Shown here piece by piece: positions 16,395 through 24,294 of a stretch of 33,186 nucleotides of DNA (its first letter is position 1; each line of letters opens with the position of its first letter). A program made the position numbers and the translations under genes. The stretch is from Bacillota bacterium (GTDB lineage: Bacteria; Bacillota; Dethiobacteria; DTU022; UBA8154), in the NCBI GenBank assembly GCA_030656575.1, contig JAUSPO010000146.1, forward strand, positions 1 to 33,186. Direction: 5' to 3'. The notes beneath the pieces were generated by a model, which worked only from the letters and a program-made list of their open reading frames with translations, did not search any database and was not told the DNA's origin.

Positions 16395-18788
16395 TTGAAG
16401 GGGGTGATAAAAATATCTACATCCAACGATCTGGGTACTTATAAAGTTAATGTACATTGCACCAACTTAAGCGCTTCAGAAGAAGTAGAAAATAAGCAAG
16501 GTTATGATATCGACTTTCTTTCCAACGAGGGGACCATTAACCTGCTTGGAACAAGAAGGATAATGTTTCCAGCTGATGCCTTCGGCCACCTGCGTAAAGA
16601 GTTGATTTTTTCCTTGGGGGAAGAGATTGCAAGACAAATTATTTTCCGCTTCGGGTATGAATGCGGGGCCAATGATGCCATTCCGATTGCAGAAACAATA
16701 AAAAACAGGGATATTAGTATTTTGCTGGGACCGTTTTTTCACTGTATAGAAGGTATTGTACTCGCTAAAAACCAGCTCTTGGAGTTCTCAAAAGACGGCA
16801 CCTTAGAAAAAATGAGTGGGAGTTGGTTTAACTCTTACGAGGTGGAACAGCATCTTAAATATCACGGATTAGCCCGGGAAGCAGCTTGCTGGAGCCTAAC
16901 CGGGTATGCTTCCGGGTTTGCATCTTGCGTATTTAATGAAGAACTTCTCTGTATTGAAACTGAATGTGCCGCAACAGGATCTTCTTCATCTTGTACCTAT
17001 GAAATTCGTCCGGTAAGTCAATGGCCCCCTGAAGTTAAGAACCGCTGGTTTTTTGAAGATTATACAGCCCACGTTAAAAAAGATCTCTCCAACTTATTGG
17101 CAGAAGAACGGGAAAGAGACTTCCAACGGAGATTACTTCAAGATTGTTTTGGTCAACTGTACAGACAAGGGGAAGAAAAATTGCTTTTAAGAAAGCTCAT
17201 TTATTATGCTCACAGACTCGTAAAAGCCAGATACACTGCCCTTTTTCACATCGGAACGGAAAGACAAATAGTCCTTGAGGAGTATGTAGGCAATGAATCC
17301 ATTTTTACGCAAAGGTACAATTCCCTCATTAAAGCTCTGGTAGACAAAGCCCTCCATTTTGGCGATTCCTTTATACAATCAGAAACAGATCCTCAGATAG
17401 GCGTTTTACGTTTTTTGTCCGTTCCAGTGACCGTTGAAAAAACAATTGCCAATGTAATGGTCATCATTACAGATAACAAAATTAATAACGAAACCATAGA
17501 AAAGCTCAAATTGCTGACATACTTTTCAGGAACAAAATTAGAACAATTACATATAACCGAAGAATTGTCTCACTTAAAACAAAAAACATCAGCCATGAAA
17601 AAGGAACAGGATTATCTTCAGGAGACTATGGATGAGCTTTCTATTATCTCTGGAAAAACTGAAGAATTCTTAGATTGCATTTTACAGGGGCAGGGGATTT
17701 TGTCAATCGTACGAAAACTGGGAGAAATAACCCAAACGTACATGGTGATCACTGATGAAAGTGAAAATATTATTATTTCTAACTTAAACAAAGAGCGGGC
17801 AGAAAACCTACTACAGCGGATGCGTAAAAAAAATAATGAAACGAATAATCATATTTATATACCCCTTCAGGCTGCAAAAAAAAAGTTAGGTGATTTATGG
17901 GCTGTTGAAAGACATCAACCATTGGATAAAAAGCAAAAAGCCATACTGGAAAAAGGAGCTAGAATTATTTCCCTGGAGCTATTAAAGGAGCAGGAAGCCC
18001 AACTTCAATACCGCTTTAATTTTTTTGATTTGCTTTTATCAGGAAAATATACCGGTACAGAAGTTTTGATCACACAAGCAAACAAGGTGGGTTTTTGCCT
18101 GGACGGTATTTACCAATTAATTGGTTTATCAATTGAAAGCTTTGATACTAAAAATGAAATGCATACTTCCTGGGAACTTCTCTATCATCACGTTAGAACA
18201 TTTATTAAATCCCGGACATCCAGCAGTAAAGTTTTAATGTTTGATAAAGTTCTTATTATCTTTTTAAGCTTTACCGATAAGTACTGGGAAAAAAAGGAAA
18301 TAAATGGACTGCTAAACCAGCTCTTAAAATCCCTAAAGGACACTTTTACCAAGCAGGGTATTTATATGGTCGCAGGAAGAATTTGCAGAAATAATTTAAA
18401 CCATTACCCTGTAGCTTATCGGGAAATAAGATCGTGTATAAGTATTATGAGCAACCTTAAACAGCGGGATAGAGTGGTAGATATTGAAAATTTAGGGGTT
18501 CTATCCATTCTTTTTGAGGTCGAACAAGACAAGCTGGTAGATTTTGTTAACCATATTCTTGGGCCCCTGGTCGAATATGATGAAAAATATGGATCCGAAT
18601 TGATAATGACCTTAAGCAAATTTGTTAAGAATAATTTCAATATACAATCCACTGCCAGAAACAGCTTTATAAGCTCCAGCACCTTAAAATACCGGCTTAA
18701 AAAAATAAGGGAATTTATGGGCTTTGATCTGGACGACCCCGAAGTACGTCTCAGCCTTCAGCTTGCCTTAAAATTAACTGAGTATTAA
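16395..18788 (+). CDS. XylR_N/V4R sensor fused to PucR-type HTH transcriptional regulator
   Basis: This regulator is about 797 residues long. The N-terminal ~200 residues hold a XylR_N-like segment (MFPADAFGHLRKELIFSLGE) and a V4R segment with ETECAATGSSSSCTYEI. In XylR/DmpR-type activators this part binds aromatic effectors. A GAF-like middle region and a coiled-coil linker (about 385-420) follow. The C-terminus, FISSSTLKYRLKKIREFMGF, is a PucR/CdaR-type helix-turn-helix. No sigma-54 AAA+ domain is present. Its divergent position implies control of the minus-strand operon and perhaps the downstream paralogue. Start is uncertain: AAGGGGGTGAT at 16398-16408 is a near-ideal ribosome site, but no ATG/GTG/TTG follows at normal distance, so the TTG at 16395 is only a formal start. 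Confidence 0.85.
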   Translation: MKGVIKISTSNDLGTYKVNVHCTNLSASEEVENKQGYDIDFLSNEGTINLLGTRRIMFPADAFGHLRKELIFSLGEEIARQIIFRFGYECGANDAIPIAETIKNRDISILLGPFFHCIEGIVLAKNQLLEFSKDGTLEKMSGSWFNSYEVEQHLKYHGLAREAACWSLTGYASGFASCVFNEELLCIETECAATGSSSSCTYEIRPVSQWPPEVKNRWFFEDYTAHVKKDLSNLLAEERERDFQRRLLQDCFGQLYRQGEEKLLLRKLIYYAHRLVKARYTALFHIGTERQIVLEEYVGNESIFTQRYNSLIKALVDKALHFGDSFIQSETDPQIGVLRFLSVPVTVEKTIANVMVIITDNKINNETIEKLKLLTYFSGTKLEQLHITEELSHLKQKTSAMKKEQDYLQETMDELSIISGKTEEFLDCILQGQGILSIVRKLGEITQTYMVITDESENIIISNLNKERAENLLQRMRKKNNETNNHIYIPLQAAKKKLGDLWAVERHQPLDKKQKAILEKGARIISLELLKEQEAQLQYRFNFFDLLLSGKYTGTEVLITQANKVGFCLDGIYQLIGLSIESFDTKNEMHTSWELLYHHVRTFIKSRTSSSKVLMFDKVLIIFLSFTDKYWEKKEINGLLNQLLKSLKDTFTKQGIYMVAGRICRNNLNHYPVAYREIRSCISIMSNLKQRDRVVDIENLGVLSILFEVEQDKLVDFVNHILGPLVEYDEKYGSELIMTLSKFVKNNFNIQSTARNSFISSSTLKYRLKKIREFMGFDLDDPEVRLSLQLALKLTEY

Positions 18789-18802
18789 TTATGGTTTTAC
18801 TA

Positions 18803-18864
18803 TTGACTGTTTTGGACAACAATTCATTTTTTTTTAACCCATTCTATCTGTTCTTGACTGTTTT
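18803..18864 (+). promoter_or_regulatory. Direct repeats TTGACTGTTTT in the leader of the second dikinase subunit
   Basis: The 11-base sequence TTGACTGTTTT occurs at 18803-18813 and again at 18854-18864, 51 bases apart, in the 146-bp gap before the next gene. The copies could be -35 elements (TTGACT) or binding sites for the regulator. AT-rich DNA downstream contains TATACT, but the spacing from the second copy (24) is too long for a standard sigma-A promoter. Confidence 0.4.
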
Positions 18865-18934
18865 TAAATATGGTAAAAATAATTATACTTTTATCCTTTC
18901 CTAAATAATGAAAAAGAAAGGTCGGGGAGAATAA

Positions 18935-20611
18935 ATGAAGTACAGTATTACTCCTTTTGAGTTCAACGAGGAACTGGACCTACAACATCATAAAGCATGG
19001 TTTCTGGATCCCACACATGCGGTCCCTCCATGGACACCCATGGTCGCCTGGTTCTGGATAAATTACTGTCGTCACGGCATGCAGTGGGCAGCGGAAAAAT
19101 TGCCTTTGCCAAACTGTAAAGGTTGGGATTGGCGATTAAAAGACGGATGTGGCTACCTTACAATGTTAATTGTGGATGATCCCAAAGAGATCTGGAAAAG
19201 AGAAATTGAATTTAAGAAAAACCTTCTTCCTTTTATCGAAAATTATGATAAAGAGTGGCTTGGTTTTATAAAAGAGATGCTCAGCCGTTATGAAGAAATT
19301 CAAATTTTTGAAGAAAAGACCGCCTCTAACATTGAACTGTTAGAACATTTTGAGAAAACATTAGAGTTAAATAAAAGAATGTGGGAAATTCATTTTTACA
19401 TGATGTATGTCGTATTCGGTGTTTTTATCCTTTTTGAAAGTATGTGCAAAGAACTCCTGGGCATAGATGATACTCATTCTGATTTTCATACGCTCATAAG
19501 AGGTTTCGATAATAAAGTCTTTCAAGTGGATAAAAAAATCTGGGAGTTTTCCCGCCAGGCGCGTAAAGCAGGTTTAAGTAACCTCTTTGTAACTGTTGAC
19601 CCGAAGGATTACTGCGAAGCTTTAGACAAGACAGCAGAAGGAAAAAAATGGCTGGGTGAGTTTAAAAGGTTTTTACAGGAAAGCGGTTGGCAGGCCAACC
19701 GCAAATCCTTTGAATTTAACCTGCCTCTTTGGGTCGAGGACCCTACTCCTGCATTGGTTTACGTAAAGCTTTACCTGCAAAAAAAAGAAGAACAATTCGT
19801 CCTGGATAAAGAAAGGGAAAAACTAGCTCTGGAACGCACGGCCACAGAAAAAAAACTTTTGGAAAAAATTCCTCTTTCCAAAAGGAAATGGTTTACAGAA
19901 GTTATGAAGCTGGCCCAAAAATCAAGCGCATTTAGCGAGGAACACAACGTCTATCTTGATCTCTACACCCATGCCTTACTGAGGAAAGTCCTAATGGAAT
20001 GGGGAAAAAGGTTAAAAGAAGCAGGTTCCATTTCACAGGTTGATGATATCCTCTTTTTAATTCCCGACGAGATTCGTAAAGCTGCAGTACAGCCAACTCA
20101 CTGCAATTTAAAACCTATCGTCAAGGAACGGCAGCAGGAGTGGGCAAAGTGGTGTGACCAGGAAAAACTGCCCATGATCTCTACTATCAACACAGCGGAA
20201 GCTATGGATCTAATGCTGAAATCCAATGATCCAATCGTGCTAAAGGTTGTCGTAGGCTCTTTTCCCGTTCCCAAACCTGACCTAAAAGCTGATCTTTACG
20301 GAGTGCCCGGTGCACCCGGAATTGCTGAAGGTCCCGCCAGGGTCGTAAGGACTGACGAAGACCTCGCCGAAATAAAAGAGAACGAGATTATGGTGGCCCC
20401 TTCCACTTATCCAAGCTGGACACCTGCATTTTCCCTTCTAAAAGGTGTTATCGTTGATAGAGGAGCAAGTCTATCCCAGGCTGCTATCGTTGGCAGGGAA
20501 TATAACATACCTGTGGTCTTAAACGTTTTTGAGGGGAGCAAACGAATTAAAACAGGCCAACGGGTTTGTGTGGATGGCAATATGGGGGTAGTATACATCC
20601 TGGAAAAATAA
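18935..20611 (+). CDS. Second dikinase substrate/His-domain subunit, catalytic His replaced by Gln
   Basis: The 558-residue protein is closely similar over its whole length to the subunit at 2819-4495 (shared HHKAWFLD, CRHGMQW, KGWDWRLKDG, IDDTHSDFH). The C-terminal swivel domain is present, but the active-site motif reads GASLSQAAIVGREYN. The CAG at 20477-20479 (codon 515) replaces the CAT histidine codon at the same position in the other copy. Such a protein cannot form phosphohistidine in the normal way. No ATP-grasp partner is adjacent; it follows the regulator and precedes an HD-domain gene. It may be a substrate-binding regulator or a non-catalytic partner. The ATG follows CGGGGAG. The surrounding domain is well conserved, which argues against simple decay. 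Confidence 0.85.
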   Translation: MKYSITPFEFNEELDLQHHKAWFLDPTHAVPPWTPMVAWFWINYCRHGMQWAAEKLPLPNCKGWDWRLKDGCGYLTMLIVDDPKEIWKREIEFKKNLLPFIENYDKEWLGFIKEMLSRYEEIQIFEEKTASNIELLEHFEKTLELNKRMWEIHFYMMYVVFGVFILFESMCKELLGIDDTHSDFHTLIRGFDNKVFQVDKKIWEFSRQARKAGLSNLFVTVDPKDYCEALDKTAEGKKWLGEFKRFLQESGWQANRKSFEFNLPLWVEDPTPALVYVKLYLQKKEEQFVLDKEREKLALERTATEKKLLEKIPLSKRKWFTEVMKLAQKSSAFSEEHNVYLDLYTHALLRKVLMEWGKRLKEAGSISQVDDILFLIPDEIRKAAVQPTHCNLKPIVKERQQEWAKWCDQEKLPMISTINTAEAMDLMLKSNDPIVLKVVVGSFPVPKPDLKADLYGVPGAPGIAEGPARVVRTDEDLAEIKENEIMVAPSTYPSWTPAFSLLKGVIVDRGASLSQAAIVGREYNIPVVLNVFEGSKRIKTGQRVCVDGNMGVVYILEK

Positions 20612-20660
20612 AAGTTTATTAAGAACCTTTTTAACCAGTGGCTTACTGAAGGAGACAGAT

Positions 20661-21233
20661 ATGGAGAAATTATGTAAGAAGCTATTTGATCTGGCCAGAC
20701 CTTATCTATCGGTAAGAAGCAACCAGGAGCATACTGAAGCATCTTTTTCGTTTGCCAAAGAACTTCAAAAACAATTGGGGGGAAGCCAAGAGATCATTTT
20801 TCCCGCAATTATTCTTCACGATGTTGGTTGGAGTGCAGTTCCAGAGGAACTGCACCTGCAAGCTTTTGGCCCAAAAAACGTAGATTTAAAGATTAATCGT
20901 ATTCATGAAGTTAAAGGGGCAAAAATTGCAGAAAAGCTCTTACAAGAAGTACCTTTGGGAAATCAAGAAAGAGAAGAAATATGCCGTATCATAAAAAATC
21001 ATGATTCAGGCAAAAATCCACTCACCTTAGAAGAAAAAATTGTCAAAGACGCCGATAAATTATTTCGTTTTTCTCCAAGAGGATTTTCTATCGATGCAGA
21101 AAGATTTGGTATTAATCCCCAGGAATACTGGCATATTCTAAATGATTTCAAAGAACTTTGGTTCTTTAATGAGTTAGGTAAAACATTTGCTGTTAGGGGA
21201 TTAGAAAAAGTCCAAGACCAGATGCTTAAATGA
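20661..21233 (+). CDS. HD-domain phosphohydrolase-like protein
   Basis: The 190-residue protein has the metal-binding HD pattern: an early histidine in NQEHTEASFSFAK, the ILHDVGW signature, a central histidine in IIKNHDSG and an aspartate in IVKDADKLFRF. HD proteins hydrolyse nucleotides or other phosphoesters. The small single-domain form here could act on a phosphorylated pathway compound or nucleotide. The ATG lies behind GAAGGAGA and 49 bases after the His-to-Gln dikinase subunit, so the two probably share a transcript. A hairpin follows directly. Substrate is unknown. Confidence 0.82.
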   Translation: MEKLCKKLFDLARPYLSVRSNQEHTEASFSFAKELQKQLGGSQEIIFPAIILHDVGWSAVPEELHLQAFGPKNVDLKINRIHEVKGAKIAEKLLQEVPLGNQEREEICRIIKNHDSGKNPLTLEEKIVKDADKLFRFSPRGFSIDAERFGINPQEYWHILNDFKELWFFNELGKTFAVRGLEKVQDQMLK

Positions 21234-21236
21234 AAC

Positions 21237-21277
21237 GTGGGGCTGCCCCTATTTTATATACTTTGGGACAGCCCCAC
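21237..21277. terminator. Hairpin between convergent genes, candidate bidirectional terminator
   Basis: GTGGGGCTG at 21237-21245 pairs with CAGCCCCAC at 21269-21277. After one mismatch three more pairs extend the stem towards the AT-rich loop. It lies three bases after the HD gene stop and just past the 3' end of the converging anti-sigma gene. There is no long T-run, so termination efficiency is uncertain. Confidence 0.6.
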
Positions 21278-21298
21278 TCCGAATAGTCATGGCAGTGT

Positions 21299-22603
21299 TT
21301 AATTCACGGGAATCTCCAAGATCGTATTATACGATTCTGTGAAAGTAATCCTTTCAATGAGCAGGACAAGTTCCTCACCTGTTCCCGGGAAATGCAATGT
21401 CCGGGTATGTCGTATTCCACCTTCAGGCAGCTTATCGTAATCATCCGTAACAGTTTTCTCCAGTTCGATCCTGCTCCCGTCAACCATCAGCAAAACTCTT
21501 GTAAGGACCGTACTTTCGTCAGTTGTGATAGTGACGAAGGTGCTTCCATTTAATTCATAAACATCATTTATCTCCAGATGCTGGCCAAGGATTTCCATGA
21601 CCCGGTTCTGATGAAGAAGATTAACCTCCTCGTTTACATCTCGGTCAACGGAAATACTCTCTATTTGGATGCGAAGTGATTGCAAATCCGAAGGAAGAGC
21701 GTCAAACGACTGCTCAAAGGTTTTGCCTCTTGTATCTGTACTCATCCTACCCCCCTGCTGTTTTATCACTTCGTGATCATTGGCGATTAGCTTTATATTA
21801 AGGTTATTCATCATGAGCCGCTCTCCACTGAGCTGATCTTTTGCCAGTTCCAAAATGTTTTGTATGGATCCGTAAATAACGGTCCGAGTGGGCGAGGCTA
21901 GAATAGAATCAAATTTTACCTTTGTATGCTCAAGCTCAACGGTTTGATTGATCTTCTTTTTCAAAGTAGTCCCCATCGCCTTTTCCCTGTCCAACTTAAA
22001 GGATATTACCCCCTCCTCCATGGTGCCGCCATCTAATAAGAGAAATCTAAAATGCAGCGTTCGTTCAAGGAAGAAGGGAGGCTCAAAGCTCATCAGCCAT
22101 TTTATCCGGGTATTGTCTTCATTCGATTCCCCCTGCCCGCCTCTCATTATGTAGCGACCGAAAAATCCATTAAATTGGATATGATGATGAATATTCATTG
22201 AATTGACCTCACCCTTCGGATCATGAACCGTATAAAACGCAAGGAGTTGGCTTTCGTCAAGCATAATGCCGTCCAATGTAACAGATACGCCATTATCAAA
22301 AGTATGGCTTTTTTCGATTAGCTGCCCTTTACCCAACTCATTTAACTCTCTTAAAGTACCGGTCATCACCTGGTCATAGCCGATTAATTTCTTGCCGTAG
22401 AAGGCCAGCGTATTAAAGTTATATCCCACAAGGAACACAACCAGACAAACAGCGGCGGCCTTTGCCATCCAGTTATGGCTTCTCCGTCTTACAGGTTTCC
22501 GTTCCTTCAATGCCCGGGATAATCTTGCTTCCAGCTCTTCCGGCACTGCCATCTCATCCAAAACCTTTTTCCTCTCTCTTAGCATGCTTTCAATCTTTTC
22601 CAT
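21299..22603 (-). CDS. DUF4179-type membrane anti-sigma factor
   Basis: The 434-residue protein has a charged N-terminal cytoplasmic part, a single membrane segment near residue 50 (AAAVCLVVFLVGYNF), then a large extracytoplasmic region. The residues after the membrane segment, including FDNGVSVTLDGIMLDESQLLAFY, match DUF4179. Such proteins are encoded behind ECF sigma factors and hold them at the membrane until a signal arrives. The ATG overlaps the TAA of the sigma gene (TAATG). The signal is not evident from the sequence. It has no visible link to the catabolic operon. Confidence 0.85.
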   Translation of the reverse strand: MEKIESMLRERKKVLDEMAVPEELEARLSRALKERKPVRRRSHNWMAKAAAVCLVVFLVGYNFNTLAFYGKKLIGYDQVMTGTLRELNELGKGQLIEKSHTFDNGVSVTLDGIMLDESQLLAFYTVHDPKGEVNSMNIHHHIQFNGFFGRYIMRGGQGESNEDNTRIKWLMSFEPPFFLERTLHFRFLLLDGGTMEEGVISFKLDREKAMGTTLKKKINQTVELEHTKVKFDSILASPTRTVIYGSIQNILELAKDQLSGERLMMNNLNIKLIANDHEVIKQQGGRMSTDTRGKTFEQSFDALPSDLQSLRIQIESISVDRDVNEEVNLLHQNRVMEILGQHLEINDVYELNGSTFVTITTDESTVLTRVLLMVDGSRIELEKTVTDDYDKLPEGGIRHTRTLHFPGTGEELVLLIERITFTESYNTILEIPVN

Positions 22604-23118
22604 TAGCCTTCACCTCCCAGGGATTCTTTTAGCTTTTTAAGGCCGGTGGAAAGGCGGGATTTCACCGTTCCAAGCGGTATTTTTAAAATACGGGATATGG
22701 CTTCATAATCTAAATCGAGGAAATAGCGAAGCCGGATCACTTCCTGATGTTTCTCATGTAATTGCCCTAAAACCGTTTCTAATAAAAGGTGATCTTCCCT
22801 TTGTTTATAATTACTTTCATAAGGTTCTTCTTCAAGAGAATCGTACAAAATGATTTTATTTCTGTTTCTTAATCGCCTTTTACAGCAATTAGCCAAAATG
22901 GTTTTGCTCCAGAAGTGGAAGGCATCTACTTTTTTTAACTGGTGTATTTTTTCATATAAAATAACGATCATATCTTCCACGGCATCCAGGGCATCTTCTT
23001 TATTGCTTAAAAATGCGTAAGCAAGTTTATAATATCCCTGATTTTGCTGCATAATCAATTCTACCAGTGCATCTTTATCTCCCTGCTTTGCCTTCTTAAC
23101 CAACAGCTCTGTTTCCAC
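22603..23118 (-). CDS. ECF-family RNA polymerase sigma factor
   Basis: The 171-residue sigma-70 family protein has an N-terminal region 2 (NKEDALDAVEDMIVILYEKI, then FHFWSKTILANCCKRRLRN). Region 4 reads LRYFLDLDYEAISRILKIPL followed by GTVKSRLSTGLKKLKE, a classic DNA-binding helix pair. The length is normal for ECF factors. Start is GTG at 23116-23118 behind GAGGTGATT. The co-translated DUF4179 gene is its likely anti-sigma factor. Autoregulation is usual in the family, but no clear ECF-type promoter was recognised upstream. Confidence 0.9.
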   Translation of the reverse strand: METELLVKKAKQGDKDALVELIMQQNQGYYKLAYAFLSNKEDALDAVEDMIVILYEKIHQLKKVDAFHFWSKTILANCCKRRLRNRNKIILYDSLEEEPYESNYKQREDHLLLETVLGQLHEKHQEVIRLRYFLDLDYEAISRILKIPLGTVKSRLSTGLKKLKESLGGEG

Positions 23119-23174
23119 ACAATCACCTCACTACTCTCTATATATAAGAGTATCATGGTCAGAGAAAAGTTCAA

Positions 23175-23200
23175 CAGGGAGCTAAAAAAACAGCTCCCTG
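23175..23200. other. Perfect hairpin between divergent sigma and toxin-antitoxin-like genes
   Basis: CAGGGAGCT at 23175-23183 is perfectly complementary to AGCTCCCTG at 23192-23200, with an A-rich 8-base loop. It sits upstream of both flanking genes. It could be an operator, an attenuator-like structure or a relic terminator. No T-run follows on either strand. Confidence 0.4.
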
Positions 23201-23215
23201 AATTTCGCCCAATTA

Positions 23216-23244
23216 TGGACATTTTGGTCATATTGTCTTATAAT
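23216..23244 (+). promoter_or_regulatory. Sigma-A promoter for the toxin-antitoxin-like pair
   Basis: TGGACA at 23216-23221 (5 of 6 to the -35 consensus) and TATAAT at 23239-23244 (perfect -10) are separated by 17 bases. They lie 29 bases before the ATG of the downstream gene, which has AGGTGG as its ribosome site. Confidence 0.65.
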
Positions 23245-23273
23245 ATAATTAACAAATTTAGGTGGTGAGCCAA

Positions 23274-23759
23274 ATGACCTTTTTAGAAGAAAAATCTATC
23301 AGTAAAGCAAAGCAAGACTTTCCAAATATCGTCCGTCAAGCAGCAAATGGTTTTGAAATTATTACAACCAATTTTAAGAGTTCTAACTCTGGTAAAGTTT
23401 CTATCATCTCTACAGAACTTTTCGAAGAAATACTGGATAGAGCCTATAAATTCTATCCTGTAATTGAAAAAGACCCTGATGGCAACGGTTACACTATTTC
23501 CATAGAGGAGCTATTAATTCACGGAGATGCTCCAACTTTGTTCAATGCATTAAAAGATCTTGCCGAAAACTTAATGGAGTATGCTCAAGACTATCTTACA
23601 AGAATTGATTTCTTCAGACAAATTGAAAACAGAAAACATCATTATCCATACCTCCGTAGAATTGCTAAACATAAAGATATTAATCAAGTTATGGAGGTAA
23701 TAGCCGAATGCCATACCGATTTACAACAGGCCATATTAAGACAATCGCAAAAAGGCTAG
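23274..23759 (+). CDS. Putative antitoxin (first gene of a toxin-antitoxin-like pair)
   Basis: This is a 161-residue protein. The N-terminal half (SISKAKQDFPNIVRQAANGF followed by VSIISTELFEEIL) reads like a Phd/YefM-type antitoxin fold. The C-terminal half, FYPVIEKDPDGNGYTISIEE then GDAPTLFNALKDLAENL, recalls the strand-hairpin and helix of HicB. I chose the ATG at 23274 because AGGTGG is correctly spaced; the GTG at 23262 lies in that site. It overlaps the next gene by 52 bases in another frame, a common arrangement in such pairs. The region looks more AT-rich than the operon, consistent with transfer. Function is inferred, not proven. Confidence 0.6.
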   Translation: MTFLEEKSISKAKQDFPNIVRQAANGFEIITTNFKSSNSGKVSIISTELFEEILDRAYKFYPVIEKDPDGNGYTISIEELLIHGDAPTLFNALKDLAENLMEYAQDYLTRIDFFRQIENRKHHYPYLRRIAKHKDINQVMEVIAECHTDLQQAILRQSQKG

Positions 23760-23953
23760 GACTCCAGAAAATAAATGCAAAAAAGTGGAATGGCGCTGAC
23801 ATTGAAGGTCACTTTTGGCAAACCTACATCCATGATCATGGAGACGGCACTCAAATCTTGCCGGGAACTGCAAAACAGCAAGCCAAACAAATGGGGTTCA
23901 AGGATTTGGAAGATATGTATGATTTCCTGGTTAATTCTAAAAAAAAAAGATAA
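23708..23953 (+). CDS. Putative toxin-like small protein overlapping the antitoxin-like gene
   Basis: This basic 81-residue protein begins MPYRFTTGHIKTIAKRLGLQ. Its core, EGHFWQTYIHDHGDGTQILP, precedes a helix with KQQAKQMGF and a lysine-rich end. Size, basic charge and the 52-base overlap with the preceding gene suit the toxin half of a type II module. A loose resemblance to HicA exists (Gly-His turn, then a strand and a helix), but no catalytic His motif can be claimed. The start codon lies within the upstream gene and depends on its translation. Family is unrecognised. Confidence 0.55.
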   Translation: MPYRFTTGHIKTIAKRLGLQKINAKKWNGADIEGHFWQTYIHDHGDGTQILPGTAKQQAKQMGFKDLEDMYDFLVNSKKKR

Positions 23954-24018
23954 AGGGAAAGCTGGTGACGGCCCTATTGACGCATCAGGGATTCACCGTG
24001 AAATGGAATAATAGTTGC

Positions 24019-24117
24019 TTATGGCTCCCTTTCTGTCTGATTTCCGGAAGGAACCGATGCAATATAAATCCCATCTTCGTCTTTCTCAATAAGAATTGTA
24101 AAGTTATACTTTTTCAA
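24019..24117 (-). pseudogene. Truncated HicB-type antitoxin (N-terminus only)
   Basis: The minus strand encodes about 32 residues starting MKKYNFTILIEKDEDGIYIA, the classic N-terminal strand pair of HicB antitoxins. The frame then departs from the family at SVPSGNQ and stops. Full HicB proteins run to 70-140 residues, so the rest is lost. Start is TTG at 24115-24117 behind GAGGTGAAGG, and an extended -10 element lies upstream. No hicA is next to it. Confidence 0.6.
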
Positions 24118-24136
24118 ATACCTTCACCTCAGTGTT

Positions 24137-24145
24137 ATTATATCA
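24137..24145 (-). promoter_or_regulatory. Extended -10 promoter element for the truncated hicB
   Basis: The minus strand reads TGATATAAT, a perfect -10 hexamer with the TGN extension, about 20 bases before the TTG start. No convincing -35 is seen, which extended -10 promoters tolerate. Confidence 0.45.
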
Positions 24146-24164
24146 CAGCATCTCTGTGAACAGC

Positions 24165-24263
24165 CTCTTTTATCTTGGTTTTTCTTTTGGGTTTAAGACC
24201 CCCACCTCTAAGCGTAGCGTAGGTGGGACTTTTCAATCAGGTGGAGTAGACTCTCCACCTGAT
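24165..24263. repeat. 99-bp hairpin-bearing repeat, copy 1
   Basis: This sequence is identical over 99 bases to 33088-33186, in the same orientation. It contains two hairpins: CCCACCT (24201-24207) with AGGTGGG (24221-24227), and ATCAGGTGGAG (24236-24246) with CTCCACCTGAT (24253-24263). Strong, closely spaced hairpins without an ORF resemble the ends of IS200/IS605-type elements or a small non-autonomous derivative; no transposase gene is present. It lies between the truncated hicB and rnfB. Confidence 0.75.
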
Positions 24264-24271
24264 TCCCTGAT

Positions 24272-24290
24272 GTTTCAGCTTTGCTGAAAC
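24272..24290. terminator. Hairpin after rnfB, possible terminator or element end
   Basis: GTTTCAGC (24272-24279) and GCTGAAAC (24283-24290) form an 8-bp stem with a 3-base loop. It lies five bases past the rnfB stop on the minus strand and next to the 99-bp repeat. Whether it belongs to the element or terminates rnfB cannot be decided, because the second repeat copy is cut off by the window end before this point. Confidence 0.4.
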
Positions 24291-24294
24291 GAAT

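Noticed and set aside
23119-23174. ECF-type autoregulatory promoter before the sigma gene
   Set aside because: A TTGAAC on the minus strand is followed by TATATA-like sequence, but spacing and hexamers fit neither sigma-A nor a known ECF consensus well enough.
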